In this document: piece by piece, positions 27,742 through 35,740 of the stretch | Position numbering within the stretch: the first letter of the stretch is position 1 | How the letters are laid out: the number at the start of each line of letters is the position of its first letter | Assembly: GCA_023393015.1 (NCBI GenBank) | Contig: JAEWMY010000025.1 | Location: 1 to 42,337, forward strand | DNA: 42,337 bases | Direction: 5' to 3' | Source of the DNA: Spirochaetota bacterium | Lineage (GTDB): Bacteria > Spirochaetota > Spirochaetia > Treponematales > Treponemataceae | Position numbers and translations under genes: made by a program | The notes under the pieces: model-generated | What the model was told of the DNA's origin: nothing | What the model saw: only the letters and a program-made list of their open reading frames with translations | The model's database searches: none

Positions 27742-29856
27742 CTACGTCCCGCCGCCCCCCGCGTTCTTTTTCCGCTGTTTCTCGCGGTACAGCTCCCCGT
27801 CGGCGAGTTCGAGCATCTCCTCGAGCGTACGATCGCTTCCCTCGGGGGGATTGTGAAAGCCGATGCTCATCGACAGCTTCCAGGGTCGTGCGAGCTCGGC
27901 CGTTTTCCGTTCGCACGCCGCCGTGAGACGCGCGATTATCCCGGAAAAATCGGGCGGATACACGTTGCTGACGATGGCGGTAAACTCGTCGCCTCCCATG
28001 CGTGCGACGATATCGGAATCGCGGAGCGTCTTTTTCAGAACCTCCGCGGCCGCCTTGATGGCGACGTCGCCGTCGCCGTGTCCCCACCGGTCGTTGATCG
28101 TCTTGAGCCCGTCAAGGTCCGCGTACACGATGAAATACGGCGTCTTTTGCCGCTTGAGATACTTGACCTGCTGTTCGGCCATCGCCATGAATCCGCGCCG
28201 GTTGTACAACCCGGTCATCTCGTCCTCTATAGACATCCGCTCGAGAAGGGCCAGCGCCTCCTTGAGCTTCTTTTCCGCGTGCTCGCGGACGCTGATCTCC
28301 CCGAGCAGCTTGTCGTTCAGCAAGCGGACGCCCCGTTGATGCACGAGATCGCGGAGGATTCCGCAGAATCTCACGCGGAGGTAGTCGAACGTACTGCCGA
28401 TGGAAATATCGGAGTCGAGGAGAAAATAGCCGTATGCCGTGTCGAAGTGGGTAATCAGGTTCGCCACGAACGAGCCCGACCCCCTCGGCGGGAACCAGGA
28501 ACCCGACGCCGACGCGATCCACTCGGCCGGACGCAGGTTCGAGTACACGATATGAGAACCTGCGGGTCCGGCGGAACCTGCGGGTCCGTCCCGTCCGTTG
28601 TCGAACTGCACGAGATGGAACGACTTCGCACCGACATGCCGCGCGATCTCGTCAAAATCGCCTTCGTGTTTTTCGGGCGTCATGTCCGCGGAAAGGTCCT
28701 CGGCAAGATGATCCACGAGATCGCGGAGCCTGCTCGAATAAAAGGACTCGCGCCAGTGTTCGGCGAACGCGAGCTGGTTCGACTCTTCGAGAACCGTCGC
28801 GTACAGGGAAAGGACCGCGCATTCGCCGCCGCCGGAAGGGAAATCGCCGTCGTCGGCTACCGCCGCGAGCATGTCGAGCGGAGAGCGGTGTTCTTTCAGC
28901 GCCCGGTGTATTTCGGCGGTCCTTTCCCTGCACTCGGCGCCGACGTACGGAGTCGTATCGAGTTCGCGCGGGGACGACAAGCCTTTCCGGGTGGCGTCCA
29001 GGCAGCCGCACGAACCGCGAACGACAAGCGACGGTACGAGACTCGCGGTAGAGGAAGGATCGAGGCCGGACACCCGCTCGTGAAGCCACCGCGCGGCGAA
29101 GTAACCGAGGGCGTAAAACGACTGTCTGACGGTCGTGAACTGGTGCGTAAGCGCGCGAAGCAGGCGATTGTCGTCATAGCCGGTAACGGCAACGTCGTAC
29201 GGAACGATCAAGCCGCGGTCCCGAAGCGCGTCCCACACGCCGATCGCCATGAAATCGTTCGCGCACACTATGACGCGCGGCGAAAGACCTCGCTCGTCGT
29301 AGAAGGCCCGGACGGCGTCGTACCCGGACGGGGACGTAAAACTGCCCTCGAACTCGTGTTCCGGACCGTGGGCGATTCCAGCCTCGTCGAGCGTCTCCCG
29401 GAACGCCGAAAGCCGCTCGCGGGATTCCTCGTTCGTCAGCGGACCCGACACGAAGGCGAAATCTCGGTATCCGTGCGTATCGACAAGGTGGCGTACGATA
29501 TCCCGTATGCCCGTCCTGTTGTCGAAGCAAAAGGATTTCTCCCCGGTGACCGACGGCCCGATCGACACGACGGGAAGGGGTGAAAGGGAGCGGACGATCT
29601 CCGCAAGCGAGTCGGAACCGCTTTTATTAAGAAGCGTTCCCGACACGACGATCACCCCGTCGAACTCCGCCGGGGTGATAAGCGCAACGAAACCCTTCCG
29701 CGCGCGGTCCTCGGGATTGTCCGGATTTAACTGTCCGATCCCGAAAAACACGGCCTCGCAGCCGGACTCGACGAGGTACCGTCGAATGCCGTACCACAGT
29801 TCTTCCTGAAAGGGAGAGAAGGCCAAGTCCATCAAAACCGCCAAACGGGGCTTCAT
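27742..29856 (-). CDS. LacI-like ligand-binding domain fused to a GGDEF diguanylate cyclase
   Basis: A 704-residue cytoplasmic protein with no signal peptide or transmembrane helix. Residues 1-290 form a LacI-type sugar-receptor domain (KPRLAVLMD at the start, FDGVIVVSGT, FVSGPLTNEESRERLSAF, VIVCANDFMAIGVWDAL, VAVTGYDD) without the usual HTH. A middle region of about 220 residues is unassigned. After a coiled coil, DEMTGLYNRRGFMAM opens the GGDEF domain; the active-site GGDEF is intact and RDSD five residues upstream forms an I-site for product inhibition. It should make c-di-GMP in response to an intracellular sugar or similar ligand. Start at MKPRL (29856) is favoured by fold and by a TATTAT box 9 nt upstream; ATGs at 29886 and 29865 are alternatives. 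An 18-nt in-frame duplication occurs at 28556-28588. Confidence 0.9.
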   Translation of the reverse strand: MKPRLAVLMDLAFSPFQEELWYGIRRYLVESGCEAVFFGIGQLNPDNPEDRARKGFVALITPAEFDGVIVVSGTLLNKSGSDSLAEIVRSLSPLPVVSIGPSVTGEKSFCFDNRTGIRDIVRHLVDTHGYRDFAFVSGPLTNEESRERLSAFRETLDEAGIAHGPEHEFEGSFTSPSGYDAVRAFYDERGLSPRVIVCANDFMAIGVWDALRDRGLIVPYDVAVTGYDDNRLLRALTHQFTTVRQSFYALGYFAARWLHERVSGLDPSSTASLVPSLVVRGSCGCLDATRKGLSSPRELDTTPYVGAECRERTAEIHRALKEHRSPLDMLAAVADDGDFPSGGGECAVLSLYATVLEESNQLAFAEHWRESFYSSRLRDLVDHLAEDLSADMTPEKHEGDFDEIARHVGAKSFHLVQFDNGRDGPAGSAGPAGSHIVYSNLRPAEWIASASGSWFPPRGSGSFVANLITHFDTAYGYFLLDSDISIGSTFDYLRVRFCGILRDLVHQRGVRLLNDKLLGEISVREHAEKKLKEALALLERMSIEDEMTGLYNRRGFMAMAEQQVKYLKRQKTPYFIVYADLDGLKTINDRWGHGDGDVAIKAAAEVLKKTLRDSDIVARMGGDEFTAIVSNVYPPDFSGIIARLTAACERKTAELARPWKLSMSIGFHNPPEGSDRTLEEMLELADGELYREKQRKKNAGGGGT

Positions 29857-29922
29857 TACATTCATATAATATCTACTGTCACACAAGACGGACTATATTT
29901 CCAGTATTTTCGTCCGACACGC

Positions 29923-30002
29923 GCGCGATCTCGCGGGATCCGGCGCGATCGCGCGGGAACCAGCGCGATCTCGCGGGATCCGGCGCGATCGCGCCGGATC
30001 GG
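29923..30002 (-). repeat. Four 20-nt tandem units directly after the TRAP permease stop
   Basis: Plus-strand units start GCGCGATCTCGCGGGATCCG and alternate with GCGCGATCGCGCGGGAACCA-like copies at exact 20-nt steps (29923, 29943, 29963, 29983). The last unit abuts the stop codon of the minus-strand permease gene at 30003. Units contain GATC and GCGCGATCGCGC palindromes and could fold strongly in the mRNA. Confidence 0.85.
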
Positions 30003-32015
30003 TCAGCCTACGGGACGCCCGGCGATTCTCCTCGTCACGAGCTGAAAGGCCGAAACCGCGGCTATTACCGCGAGTCCGATAAGATCGGTACGAAGCCCGG
30101 GCACGATCAAAAGGAGGCCCGCCGCCGCGAGAAGGACGCGCTCGACCGGGTTGGATTTCCGGAAGAGGTATCCCTCGAGACCCGCGCCCACGCCGACCAT
30201 CCCGACGAGGGCCGTTACCACGATGAGGGCGACCTCCCGGAAATTCGTGTCGATGAGGAGCATCTGCGGGTTGAAGACGAACATGTACGGGATAATGAAG
30301 GCCGCGATAGCGAGCTTCGTCGCCTGGAGCGCGGTCGCCATCGGTTTCGACTTCGCGATGGCGGAGCCCGCGATCGCCGCGAGGGCGACAGGCGGCGTGA
30401 TGTCGGCGATGATGCCGAAATAGAAGGCGAACATGTGCGCGGCCAGGGGCTCGTACCCGAGACCGACGATCGCGCCCGCCGTGATCGTCGAGGTAATGAG
30501 ATAGTTCGCCGTCGTCGGCGCGCCCATCCCGAGGATGATCGACGAGACCATCGTCAGAAGAAGGGTGATGATCGGAATGCCGTGCGAGATCGAGATAAGG
30601 CCGGCGCCGAGCTTTAGGCCGATGCCCGTGAGCGTCACGATCCCGATGATGATCCCGGCCATGCCGCAGGCCACGGCGACGGCGACGATGTTCCGCGCCG
30701 AGGCGGTCATCACCTCCACGAACTCCCTGACGCCCATGCGCGCCTTTTTGCCGCGCGCGAGGTCCACGAGCGAGGCGACGATACCGAGGAGGGCGCACGC
30801 CGCGATTCCCATGAGGGCGGAAAAGGTCGCCGTCTTTCCCTCCACGAGAAAGAAGATGATGACGCCGAGCGGCAACATGAGATAGCCTTTCGTCAGGAAG
30901 AGGGGAAGGAATTTCGGCAGGTTCTCGCGAGAGAGTCCCCTGAGCCCGAGCTTTCTCGCCTCGAGGTGCACCATGATGAAGATACCGGAGAAGTACAGGA
31001 GGGCCGGGATGATCGCGGCCTTCACGATCGAGGTATACGGCATACCGAGGCTTTCGGCCATGAGGAAGGCGGCAGCGCCCATGATCGGCGGCATGATCTG
31101 GCCTCCGGTGGAGGCCGCGGCCTCCACGGCCGCCGCGAACTCGGGGCGGTACCCGAGGCTCTTCATCATCGGAATCGTGAAACTTCCCGAGCCGACCGTG
31201 TTCGACACGGAACTGCCCGACACGGTCCCCTCGAGGGCGCTCGTCAGCACGGCGACCTTCGCCGGTCCTCCCGCCGCCCCTCCGGCTATCGAATTGCAGA
31301 TGTCGATGAAGAACTGCCCGATGCCGGTCTTTTCGAGGAACGAGCCGAACATGATGAAAAGGAAGATAAACGAGGCGCACGCGCCGATCGGCGTGCCCAT
31401 GATCCCCTCGGTGTTGTAAAAGAGATGCGTCACGACGCGTTCGAAGGAATAGCCGCGGTGGTTGAAAAAGCCGGGCAGCCAGGGGCCGAGAAAGGCGTAG
31501 GCGATGAACGATCCGGCGATGAGCATCATCGGGATGCCCGAGACGCGCCGGCACGCCTCGAACAGGATGACGATACCGACGACGCCAACCGCGATATCCG
31601 TCGGGAGGTTCGCGCCCGTCCGCCTGACGAGCGAGTCGAAATTGACCACGATGTACATCCAGCTCGCGAAGCCCGCGAAGGCGAGCGCGACGTCGTACAG
31701 GGGAAGCGTGTTGAGCGGCAGTTTCCTCGACGCGGGATAGAGGAGGAATCCGAGGAGCATCACGAAGGCGAGATGCGTCGCCCGGAGCAATTGCGCCGTC
31801 ACCGCCCCGGACAGGGTCGCGTAGAGCTGAAAGGCGCAAAAGGCGAGCGAGACGGCGATCGTCACGAAGCGCTTCCAGCACTTGTGCTCGCGGTACGCCG
31901 AACCCGGATCGTACTGCTTCATGAACTCGAGTATCTCTTCCTCGTTCGACGTCGGGGTCATGGACCCGGAAATTCCCTCGAGCGTCTCTGACGCGGGGGC
32001 GTGGTTCTTGGACAC
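30003..32015 (-). CDS. TRAP transporter fused 4TM/12TM permease (TAXI type)
   Basis: A 670-residue inner-membrane protein with about 17 hydrophobic segments, i.e. the small DctQ-like and large DctM-like subunits fused, as is usual for TAXI TRAP systems. DctM signatures include GGAAGGPAKVAVLTSALEGTVSGSSVSNTVGSGSFTIPMMK, GGQIMPPIMGAAAFLMAE and LGMGAPTTANYLITS. It imports an organic acid or similar solute using a Na+ or H+ gradient together with the TAXI receptor encoded two genes upstream. Start is GTG at 32015 with AAGGAG 8 nt before it. It is the last gene of the operon; a 20-nt tandem repeat follows the stop. Confidence 0.95.
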   Translation of the reverse strand: MSKNHAPASETLEGISGSMTPTSNEEEILEFMKQYDPGSAYREHKCWKRFVTIAVSLAFCAFQLYATLSGAVTAQLLRATHLAFVMLLGFLLYPASRKLPLNTLPLYDVALAFAGFASWMYIVVNFDSLVRRTGANLPTDIAVGVVGIVILFEACRRVSGIPMMLIAGSFIAYAFLGPWLPGFFNHRGYSFERVVTHLFYNTEGIMGTPIGACASFIFLFIMFGSFLEKTGIGQFFIDICNSIAGGAAGGPAKVAVLTSALEGTVSGSSVSNTVGSGSFTIPMMKSLGYRPEFAAAVEAAASTGGQIMPPIMGAAAFLMAESLGMPYTSIVKAAIIPALLYFSGIFIMVHLEARKLGLRGLSRENLPKFLPLFLTKGYLMLPLGVIIFFLVEGKTATFSALMGIAACALLGIVASLVDLARGKKARMGVREFVEVMTASARNIVAVAVACGMAGIIIGIVTLTGIGLKLGAGLISISHGIPIITLLLTMVSSIILGMGAPTTANYLITSTITAGAIVGLGYEPLAAHMFAFYFGIIADITPPVALAAIAGSAIAKSKPMATALQATKLAIAAFIIPYMFVFNPQMLLIDTNFREVALIVVTALVGMVGVGAGLEGYLFRKSNPVERVLLAAAGLLLIVPGLRTDLIGLAVIAAVSAFQLVTRRIAGRPVG

Positions 32016-32027
32016 GGTTGTTTCTCC

Positions 32028-32597
32028 TTATCTTCGGCGCAGGCCCGAGCGCAGAAGGACGAACGCGGACACTGGACGATATTCAATTATCACCGACGTA
32101 CGGGGCGCGAACCGGTCGGCAAGCGCGTACCTCAGGCCCGCCCGCGCTATCTCGTGGCCGGCGATCTCGCCGACGGCGAGAAGGACGCGCGGCACGGCGC
32201 GATCGATTCCCGTCAACTCGAGGGAATCGCCGCGGTCGGCGAACCGGCCGCCCTCGTCGGGCTCGCTCATGCCCGCCCCGTACGAGACGAAGCGACTCGA
32301 GCGCACGACGAGGTCTCCCGAGGACTCGATTTCGAGGTAATCCGTCACCCGGCCCTTGTTGACCGAATGCGTATAGGAAAGCTCGAAGCCTTCGCGGGAG
32401 AGGACGGGCCCCACCACGAGCGTCGGCCCCACCACGAGCGGGGAAGCGAGCGGGAAACCGCGCTCGCGCGGGCTAACCGTCAACGCCGGAACGAGCGGCG
32501 CGAAAAAAACCGCGACCAGCGCGAACGCGCCGGCCGCGTAAACCGCTCGACGCCGGACCCGCCCGCTCGCGCGGCCGGGCCGTTCAAACGAACTCAC
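32028..32597 (-). CDS. DUF1850 domain protein of the TAXI-TRAP operon
   Basis: A 189-residue protein with one N-terminal membrane segment (VYAAGAFALVAVFFAPLVPAL) and a DUF1850 domain: GFELSYTHSVNKGRVTDYLEI and SRFVSYGAGMSEPDEGG. This family is regularly found between the receptor and permease of TAXI TRAP systems; its role is unknown. The start is GTG, overlapping the receptor stop (GTGA), so production is coupled. The permease GTG follows 12 nt after its stop. An 18-nt in-frame duplication (16-nt identity at 32407 and 32425) encodes a repeated LVVGP motif. Confidence 0.85.
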   Translation of the reverse strand: MSSFERPGRASGRVRRRAVYAAGAFALVAVFFAPLVPALTVSPRERGFPLASPLVVGPTLVVGPVLSREGFELSYTHSVNKGRVTDYLEIESSGDLVVRSSRFVSYGAGMSEPDEGGRFADRGDSLELTGIDRAVPRVLLAVGEIAGHEIARAGLRYALADRFAPRTSVIIEYRPVSAFVLLRSGLRRR

Positions 32598-33562
32598 TTC
32601 GCGTCGAGCCCGATCTCCTTGAAGTATTTCGCCGCGCCCGGGTGGAAGGGAACGGACACGCCGGTTACCGCGTAGGCGGCGCTCAGGTCCTTTCCCTTCG
32701 CGTGCGCGGCCGCGAGCTCGGCCTGGTTCTCGAACAGGGCCTTCGTGAGGTCGTACACGGTCTTCTCGTCGAGCTTCGCGCTCACCGCGAGCGTCGCCTT
32801 CACCGCCACCGTCGTCACGTCCGCGTCCGCGCCCTTGTAGGTGCCCGCGGGAATCGTCATCGACGTGTAGTACCCGTGCTCCGCCATGAGGGCCTTCGCG
32901 CCCTCCCCTTCAACAGCCACGAGCGTGAGCCCGGCGGATATCGCGAGTTCCTGCAATGCCGCGTTCGGAACGCCCGCCGTCACGAAACACGCGTCGAGCG
33001 TGCCGTTCTGCAAGCCGTCGCTCGATTCCTTGAACGAGAGGTTCGCCTTCTTGATGTCGTCGAACGAAAGACCGTAGGCCGAAAGGATCTGCTTCGCGTT
33101 GAACTCGACGCCGGATCCCGCGTCGCCGACGGAGACGCGCTTGCCGCGCATGTCCGCCACCGACTTGATCCCGCTCGAGCGCGAGGCCGCGATCTGGATC
33201 ACCTCGGGATAGAGCGTCCCGATCGTCGCGAGGTTGTCGAGCTTCGCGCCCGCGAACATGTCGGTGCCGTTGTAGGCGTAGTCGAGGACGTCGTTCTGCA
33301 CGATGCCGAACTCGGCCTCTCCCTTGCTGACGAGCCTGAGGTTCTCGGCGGAAGCGCCGGTCGACTGCGCCGTCACGTTCATGCCCGGGACCTTCGTGTT
33401 CCAGATATTCGCAATCGCGCCGCCGAAGGGATAGTAGGTTCCTCCCGTTCCGCCGGTCGCGAGAATAAAGTTTTTATTGCCCTTCCGCTCGCAGCCGACC
33501 ATGGCCGCTACGGACAGAATCGCGACGAACGCCGCGAACGACCTGATCATATACCGTTTCAT
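32594..33562 (-). CDS. TAXI-family TRAP solute receptor (lipoprotein)
   Basis: A 322-residue periplasmic binding protein with a signal peptide ending AAMVGC, a probable lipobox, so it is likely tethered. The TAXI hallmark is near the mature N-terminus: FILATGGTGGTYYPFGGAIANIW, followed by STGASAENLRLVSKGEAEFGIVQNDVLDYAYNG. TAXI receptors bind glutamate, alpha-ketoglutarate or related acids; the ligand here is not known. The gene leads the operon TAXI receptor-DUF1850-permease, with GGGGG before the ATG and a promoter at 33596-33624. Confidence 0.95.
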   Translation of the reverse strand: MKRYMIRSFAAFVAILSVAAMVGCERKGNKNFILATGGTGGTYYPFGGAIANIWNTKVPGMNVTAQSTGASAENLRLVSKGEAEFGIVQNDVLDYAYNGTDMFAGAKLDNLATIGTLYPEVIQIAASRSSGIKSVADMRGKRVSVGDAGSGVEFNAKQILSAYGLSFDDIKKANLSFKESSDGLQNGTLDACFVTAGVPNAALQELAISAGLTLVAVEGEGAKALMAEHGYYTSMTIPAGTYKGADADVTTVAVKATLAVSAKLDEKTVYDLTKALFENQAELAAAHAKGKDLSAAYAVTGVSVPFHPGAAKYFKEIGLDAK

Positions 33563-33595
33563 ACATGCCCCCTTGTATTGCGTCTTTGCCCGCGA

Positions 33596-33624
33596 ATTCT
33601 ACCATAAATAAACCGCCCTGTACA
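33596..33624 (-). promoter_or_regulatory. Promoter of the TAXI-TRAP operon
   Basis: On the minus strand TGTACA (33624-33619), 17 nt, TAGAAT (33601-33596). It leaves a leader of about 28 nt with a GGGGG ribosome site. Confidence 0.55.
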
Positions 33625-33748
33625 CGACGTATCGGGAAAATCAGGTCGGGAGAACGAGGCGGAACGCCGGACGCGAGGCGACGGGCCACCCTCGGAGCCC
33701 CCTCGAAGCGGGTCCCGCGGGGGCGTCGTCTTTCTCGCCTTTACGCCT

Positions 33749-33776
33749 TTGCAACGGGCGCAATACGTTGTACAAT
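33749..33776 (+). promoter_or_regulatory. Promoter of the DUF4180 gene
   Basis: TTGCAA (33749-33754), 16 nt, TACAAT (33771-33776). The leader of about 17 nt contains GGAGA before the ATG at 33799. Confidence 0.55.
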
Positions 33777-33798
33777 TAGGGAGTCGGAGAAAAGCGAA

Positions 33799-34158
33799 AT
33801 GAATTTTAACGAACACAGGATCAACGGCGTATCGGTAGTGGAAATTCTCGAAGACGGGGTCATCCTGCGCAACGCGCAAAACCTCCTTGACCTCATCTCC
33901 GATTTCGCCGTCAAGCACGTCATCCTGAAAAAGGAAAACATCGCCGAGGCCTTCTTCGACCTCCACACGGGACTCGCCGGCGACATACTGCAAAAGGCCA
34001 CGGCATTCCGCATCTTCGTCGGCGTCATCGGCGACTTCTCCGCCGTCGAGTCGCGGAGCCTCCGCGAGTTCATCATCGAATGCAACGAGGAACGCCGTCT
34101 CATCTTCAAGCCCACCGTCGAGGCGGCCCTCCGCGTCTTTTGCCGCAAGCGTTCGTAA
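33799..34158 (+). CDS. DUF4180 domain protein
   Basis: A 119-residue soluble protein matching the DUF4180 pattern along its length: an N-terminal NGVSVVEILEDGVILRNAQNLLDLI, HVILKKENIAEAFFDLHTGLAGDILQKATAF, and VGVIGDFSAVESRSLREFIIECNEERR. Function of the family is unknown; the fold resembles SpoIIAA/STAS-like strand-helix alternation, which is only an impression. The start has GGAGA 8-9 nt upstream; in-frame sequence back to 33565 is not coding. The stop TAA at 34156 is part of a 14-nt tandem repeat shared with the convergent MFS gene end. Confidence 0.85.
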   Translation: MNFNEHRINGVSVVEILEDGVILRNAQNLLDLISDFAVKHVILKKENIAEAFFDLHTGLAGDILQKATAFRIFVGVIGDFSAVESRSLREFIIECNEERRLIFKPTVEAALRVFCRKRS

Positions 34159-34186
34159 CGCCGCGTTCGTAACGCCGCGTTTATAA
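34150..34186 (+). repeat. 14-nt tandem repeat carrying the DUF4180 stop codon
   Basis: CGTTCGTAACGCCG at 34150 and 34164, with a partial third copy at 34178. TAA codons at 34156, 34170 and 34184 are exactly 14 nt apart, so they cover all three frames. Each complete unit folds as CGTT-CGT-AACG, the same shape as the CGCT-CGT-AGCG units at 26106. Confidence 0.9.
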
Positions 34187-35401
34187 AACTAGTCGGCGTT
34201 CCCTCACGACGACCGAGGCGAACACCGCCACGGCCGCGGCCTGCGCGATCACGGAAAAGACGACAAGGGGAATCGAGCCCCACGCGTCGTACAACAACCC
34301 GATAACGACGCTCCCCGCGAACCAAGCCGCGCCGAAGGCGGTGTGGAACACGCCGAACGCGCGTGCGCGTCTGTCCTCGGCGACCCGATCCCCGACAGCC
34401 GCCTTCAGTATCGACTCCTGGGTGCCGACGCTCACGCCCCAGAGGGCCATGCCGACGAGGATGCCGGGCACCGGCGCGAGAAACACGAGGGGCGCCGTCA
34501 GCGCCTCGGCCACGAAAAGTATCAGAAGGGACCCGAGGCCGAAGCGGTCATAGAGGTATCCCACCACGATCGCCGCCGCCGCGTCCACCGCCATGGCTCC
34601 CGCGTACAAAAGAGGGATCGCCCGCTCGGGAAAGGCCCCGGAACGGGAAAGATGGAGTCCTATCAGCGGAAAATCGGTGATGCCCATCGCGAGCAGGGCG
34701 GCCGCGCCGGTTATGAGCCAGAAGACGCGCGGAAACCCGGCGAAGCCTACCGTCGGGGTCTTGCTCGGTATCTCGAAGCGCTCGGGACGCGGAAAGCGGA
34801 ACCGCGCGATGACGGTCAAGCCGATCGCCAACCCCGCGGGCACGAACAGCAGAAGGAGTCCCGTTCGATAGGCCTCGACATCGGCGCCGCGCGGGCCGAG
34901 GAACAACAGGGCGGAAAAGAGCGCCGGGCCGACGAAGGCGCCGATCTGGTCCATCGCCTCGTGAAGCCCGAAGCCGAACCCGCTGCCGGTTTGCTTCGCG
35001 GCGAAGGAAATCAGCGCGTCGTGCGCGGGCTTCCGGATGGCCTTGCCGAGCCGTTCGAGGAAGAGGAAAACCACCGCGAGCTCCCAACCGGACACGAATG
35101 CCATCGCAGGTAGAGAACACAGCTGTACGGCGTATCCGGCGATGATGAACCACCAATAGCGCCGGGTCCGGTCGGCGAGCGCGCCCGACACGAGCCTGAC
35201 CGCGTAGCCGACGAACTCCCCGAGACCCGCCGCGACGCCGAGGGCGAACGCGCTCGTCCCGAGAATCTTCAGGTACTGGCCGACGACGCTCCGCCCGCCC
35301 TCGTAGTTCATGTCCGCGAAGAGGCTCACCGCGCCGGTAAGCACGAGAAACCCTATCGCCGCCGCGCGGGAATAGATCGCCTTGTCGTTTCTGTCGTCCA
35401 T
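34181..35401 (-). CDS. Major facilitator superfamily transporter
   Basis: A 406-residue permease with about 12 transmembrane helices. The loop between TM2 and TM3 has VRLVSGALADRTRRYW, the MFS G-x-x-x-D-R-x-x-R motif A, and LERLGKAIRKPAHDALISFAAK resembles drug or metabolite efflux members. Substrate unknown. Start MDDRNDK at 35401 is backed by GGGGGGAGG immediately upstream on the minus strand; in-frame sequence to 35503 is not convincing. Its stop lies within the third unit of the 14-nt repeat of the convergent DUF4180 gene. Confidence 0.88.
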   Translation of the reverse strand: MDDRNDKAIYSRAAAIGFLVLTGAVSLFADMNYEGGRSVVGQYLKILGTSAFALGVAAGLGEFVGYAVRLVSGALADRTRRYWWFIIAGYAVQLCSLPAMAFVSGWELAVVFLFLERLGKAIRKPAHDALISFAAKQTGSGFGFGLHEAMDQIGAFVGPALFSALLFLGPRGADVEAYRTGLLLLFVPAGLAIGLTVIARFRFPRPERFEIPSKTPTVGFAGFPRVFWLITGAAALLAMGITDFPLIGLHLSRSGAFPERAIPLLYAGAMAVDAAAAIVVGYLYDRFGLGSLLILFVAEALTAPLVFLAPVPGILVGMALWGVSVGTQESILKAAVGDRVAEDRRARAFGVFHTAFGAAWFAGSVVIGLLYDAWGSIPLVVFSVIAQAAAVAVFASVVVRERRLVL

Positions 35402-35419
35402 GCCTCCCCCCCTCGGTCG

Positions 35420-35448
35420 TTGACAACCGGATAATTCGGTACTACCAT
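35420..35448 (+). promoter_or_regulatory. Promoter of the yjfB-like gene, leaderless type
   Basis: Perfect TTGACA (35420-35425), 17 nt, TACCAT (35443-35448). The ATG at 35456 follows after 7 nt without a Shine-Dalgarno site. Confidence 0.6.
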
Positions 35449-35455
35449 TCAGTAT

Positions 35456-35641
35456 ATGGATACGCAGGCGATATCGGCAACTTCGCCCCTGCAACACGTG
35501 CACATGGAAGTGGCGATCCGCGTGGAACGGCTCGCGCTCAGCACCATGGAGACGCAGGGTGCCATTCTCGAAAAGATGCTCGACTCCGCGCAGGAGATAG
35601 CCGAGATGTCCTCGGGTTCCGGCGTGAATATTCTCGTATAG
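35456..35641 (+). CDS. YjfB-family putative motility peptide
   Basis: A 61-residue peptide resembling the YjfB motility family (B. subtilis YjfB): a short start, then one long amphipathic helix, HVHMEVAIRVERLALSTMETQGAILEKMLDSA. Members are often co-regulated with flagellar genes; a molecular role is not known. There is no Shine-Dalgarno, but a promoter ends 7 nt upstream, so translation should start on a leaderless mRNA. The 99 nt that follow hold the promoter of the LacI-type regulator. With the chemoreceptor at 2.9 kb it is a second hint of motility. Confidence 0.75.
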   Translation: MDTQAISATSPLQHVHMEVAIRVERLALSTMETQGAILEKMLDSAQEIAEMSSGSGVNILV

Positions 35642-35705
35642 CCTCGCGAAAACCGTAAAGAAACCCCGAAATCAGGCGAAAAGCCCCGAAGTGAAAAAAG
35701 ATAAT

Positions 35706-35734
35706 TTGACATACCGCGAATTCGGCTTTATGCT
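35706..35734 (+). promoter_or_regulatory. Promoter of the lacI-type regulator and galactan operon, leaderless type
   Basis: Perfect TTGACA (35706-35711), 17 nt, TATGCT (35729-35734). The ATG at 35741 follows after exactly 6 nt, placing the expected transcription start on the A of the start codon. The spacer includes an EcoRI-like CGAATTCG palindrome that could be part of an operator. Confidence 0.65.
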
Positions 35735-35740
35735 TCGAAT

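Noticed and set aside
35418..35432. A sigma-28 flagellar promoter for the yjfB-like gene (CCGGATAA resembles GCCGATAA)
   Set aside because: No TAAA-like -35 element at 15 nt; the TTGACA/TACCAT pair fits better.
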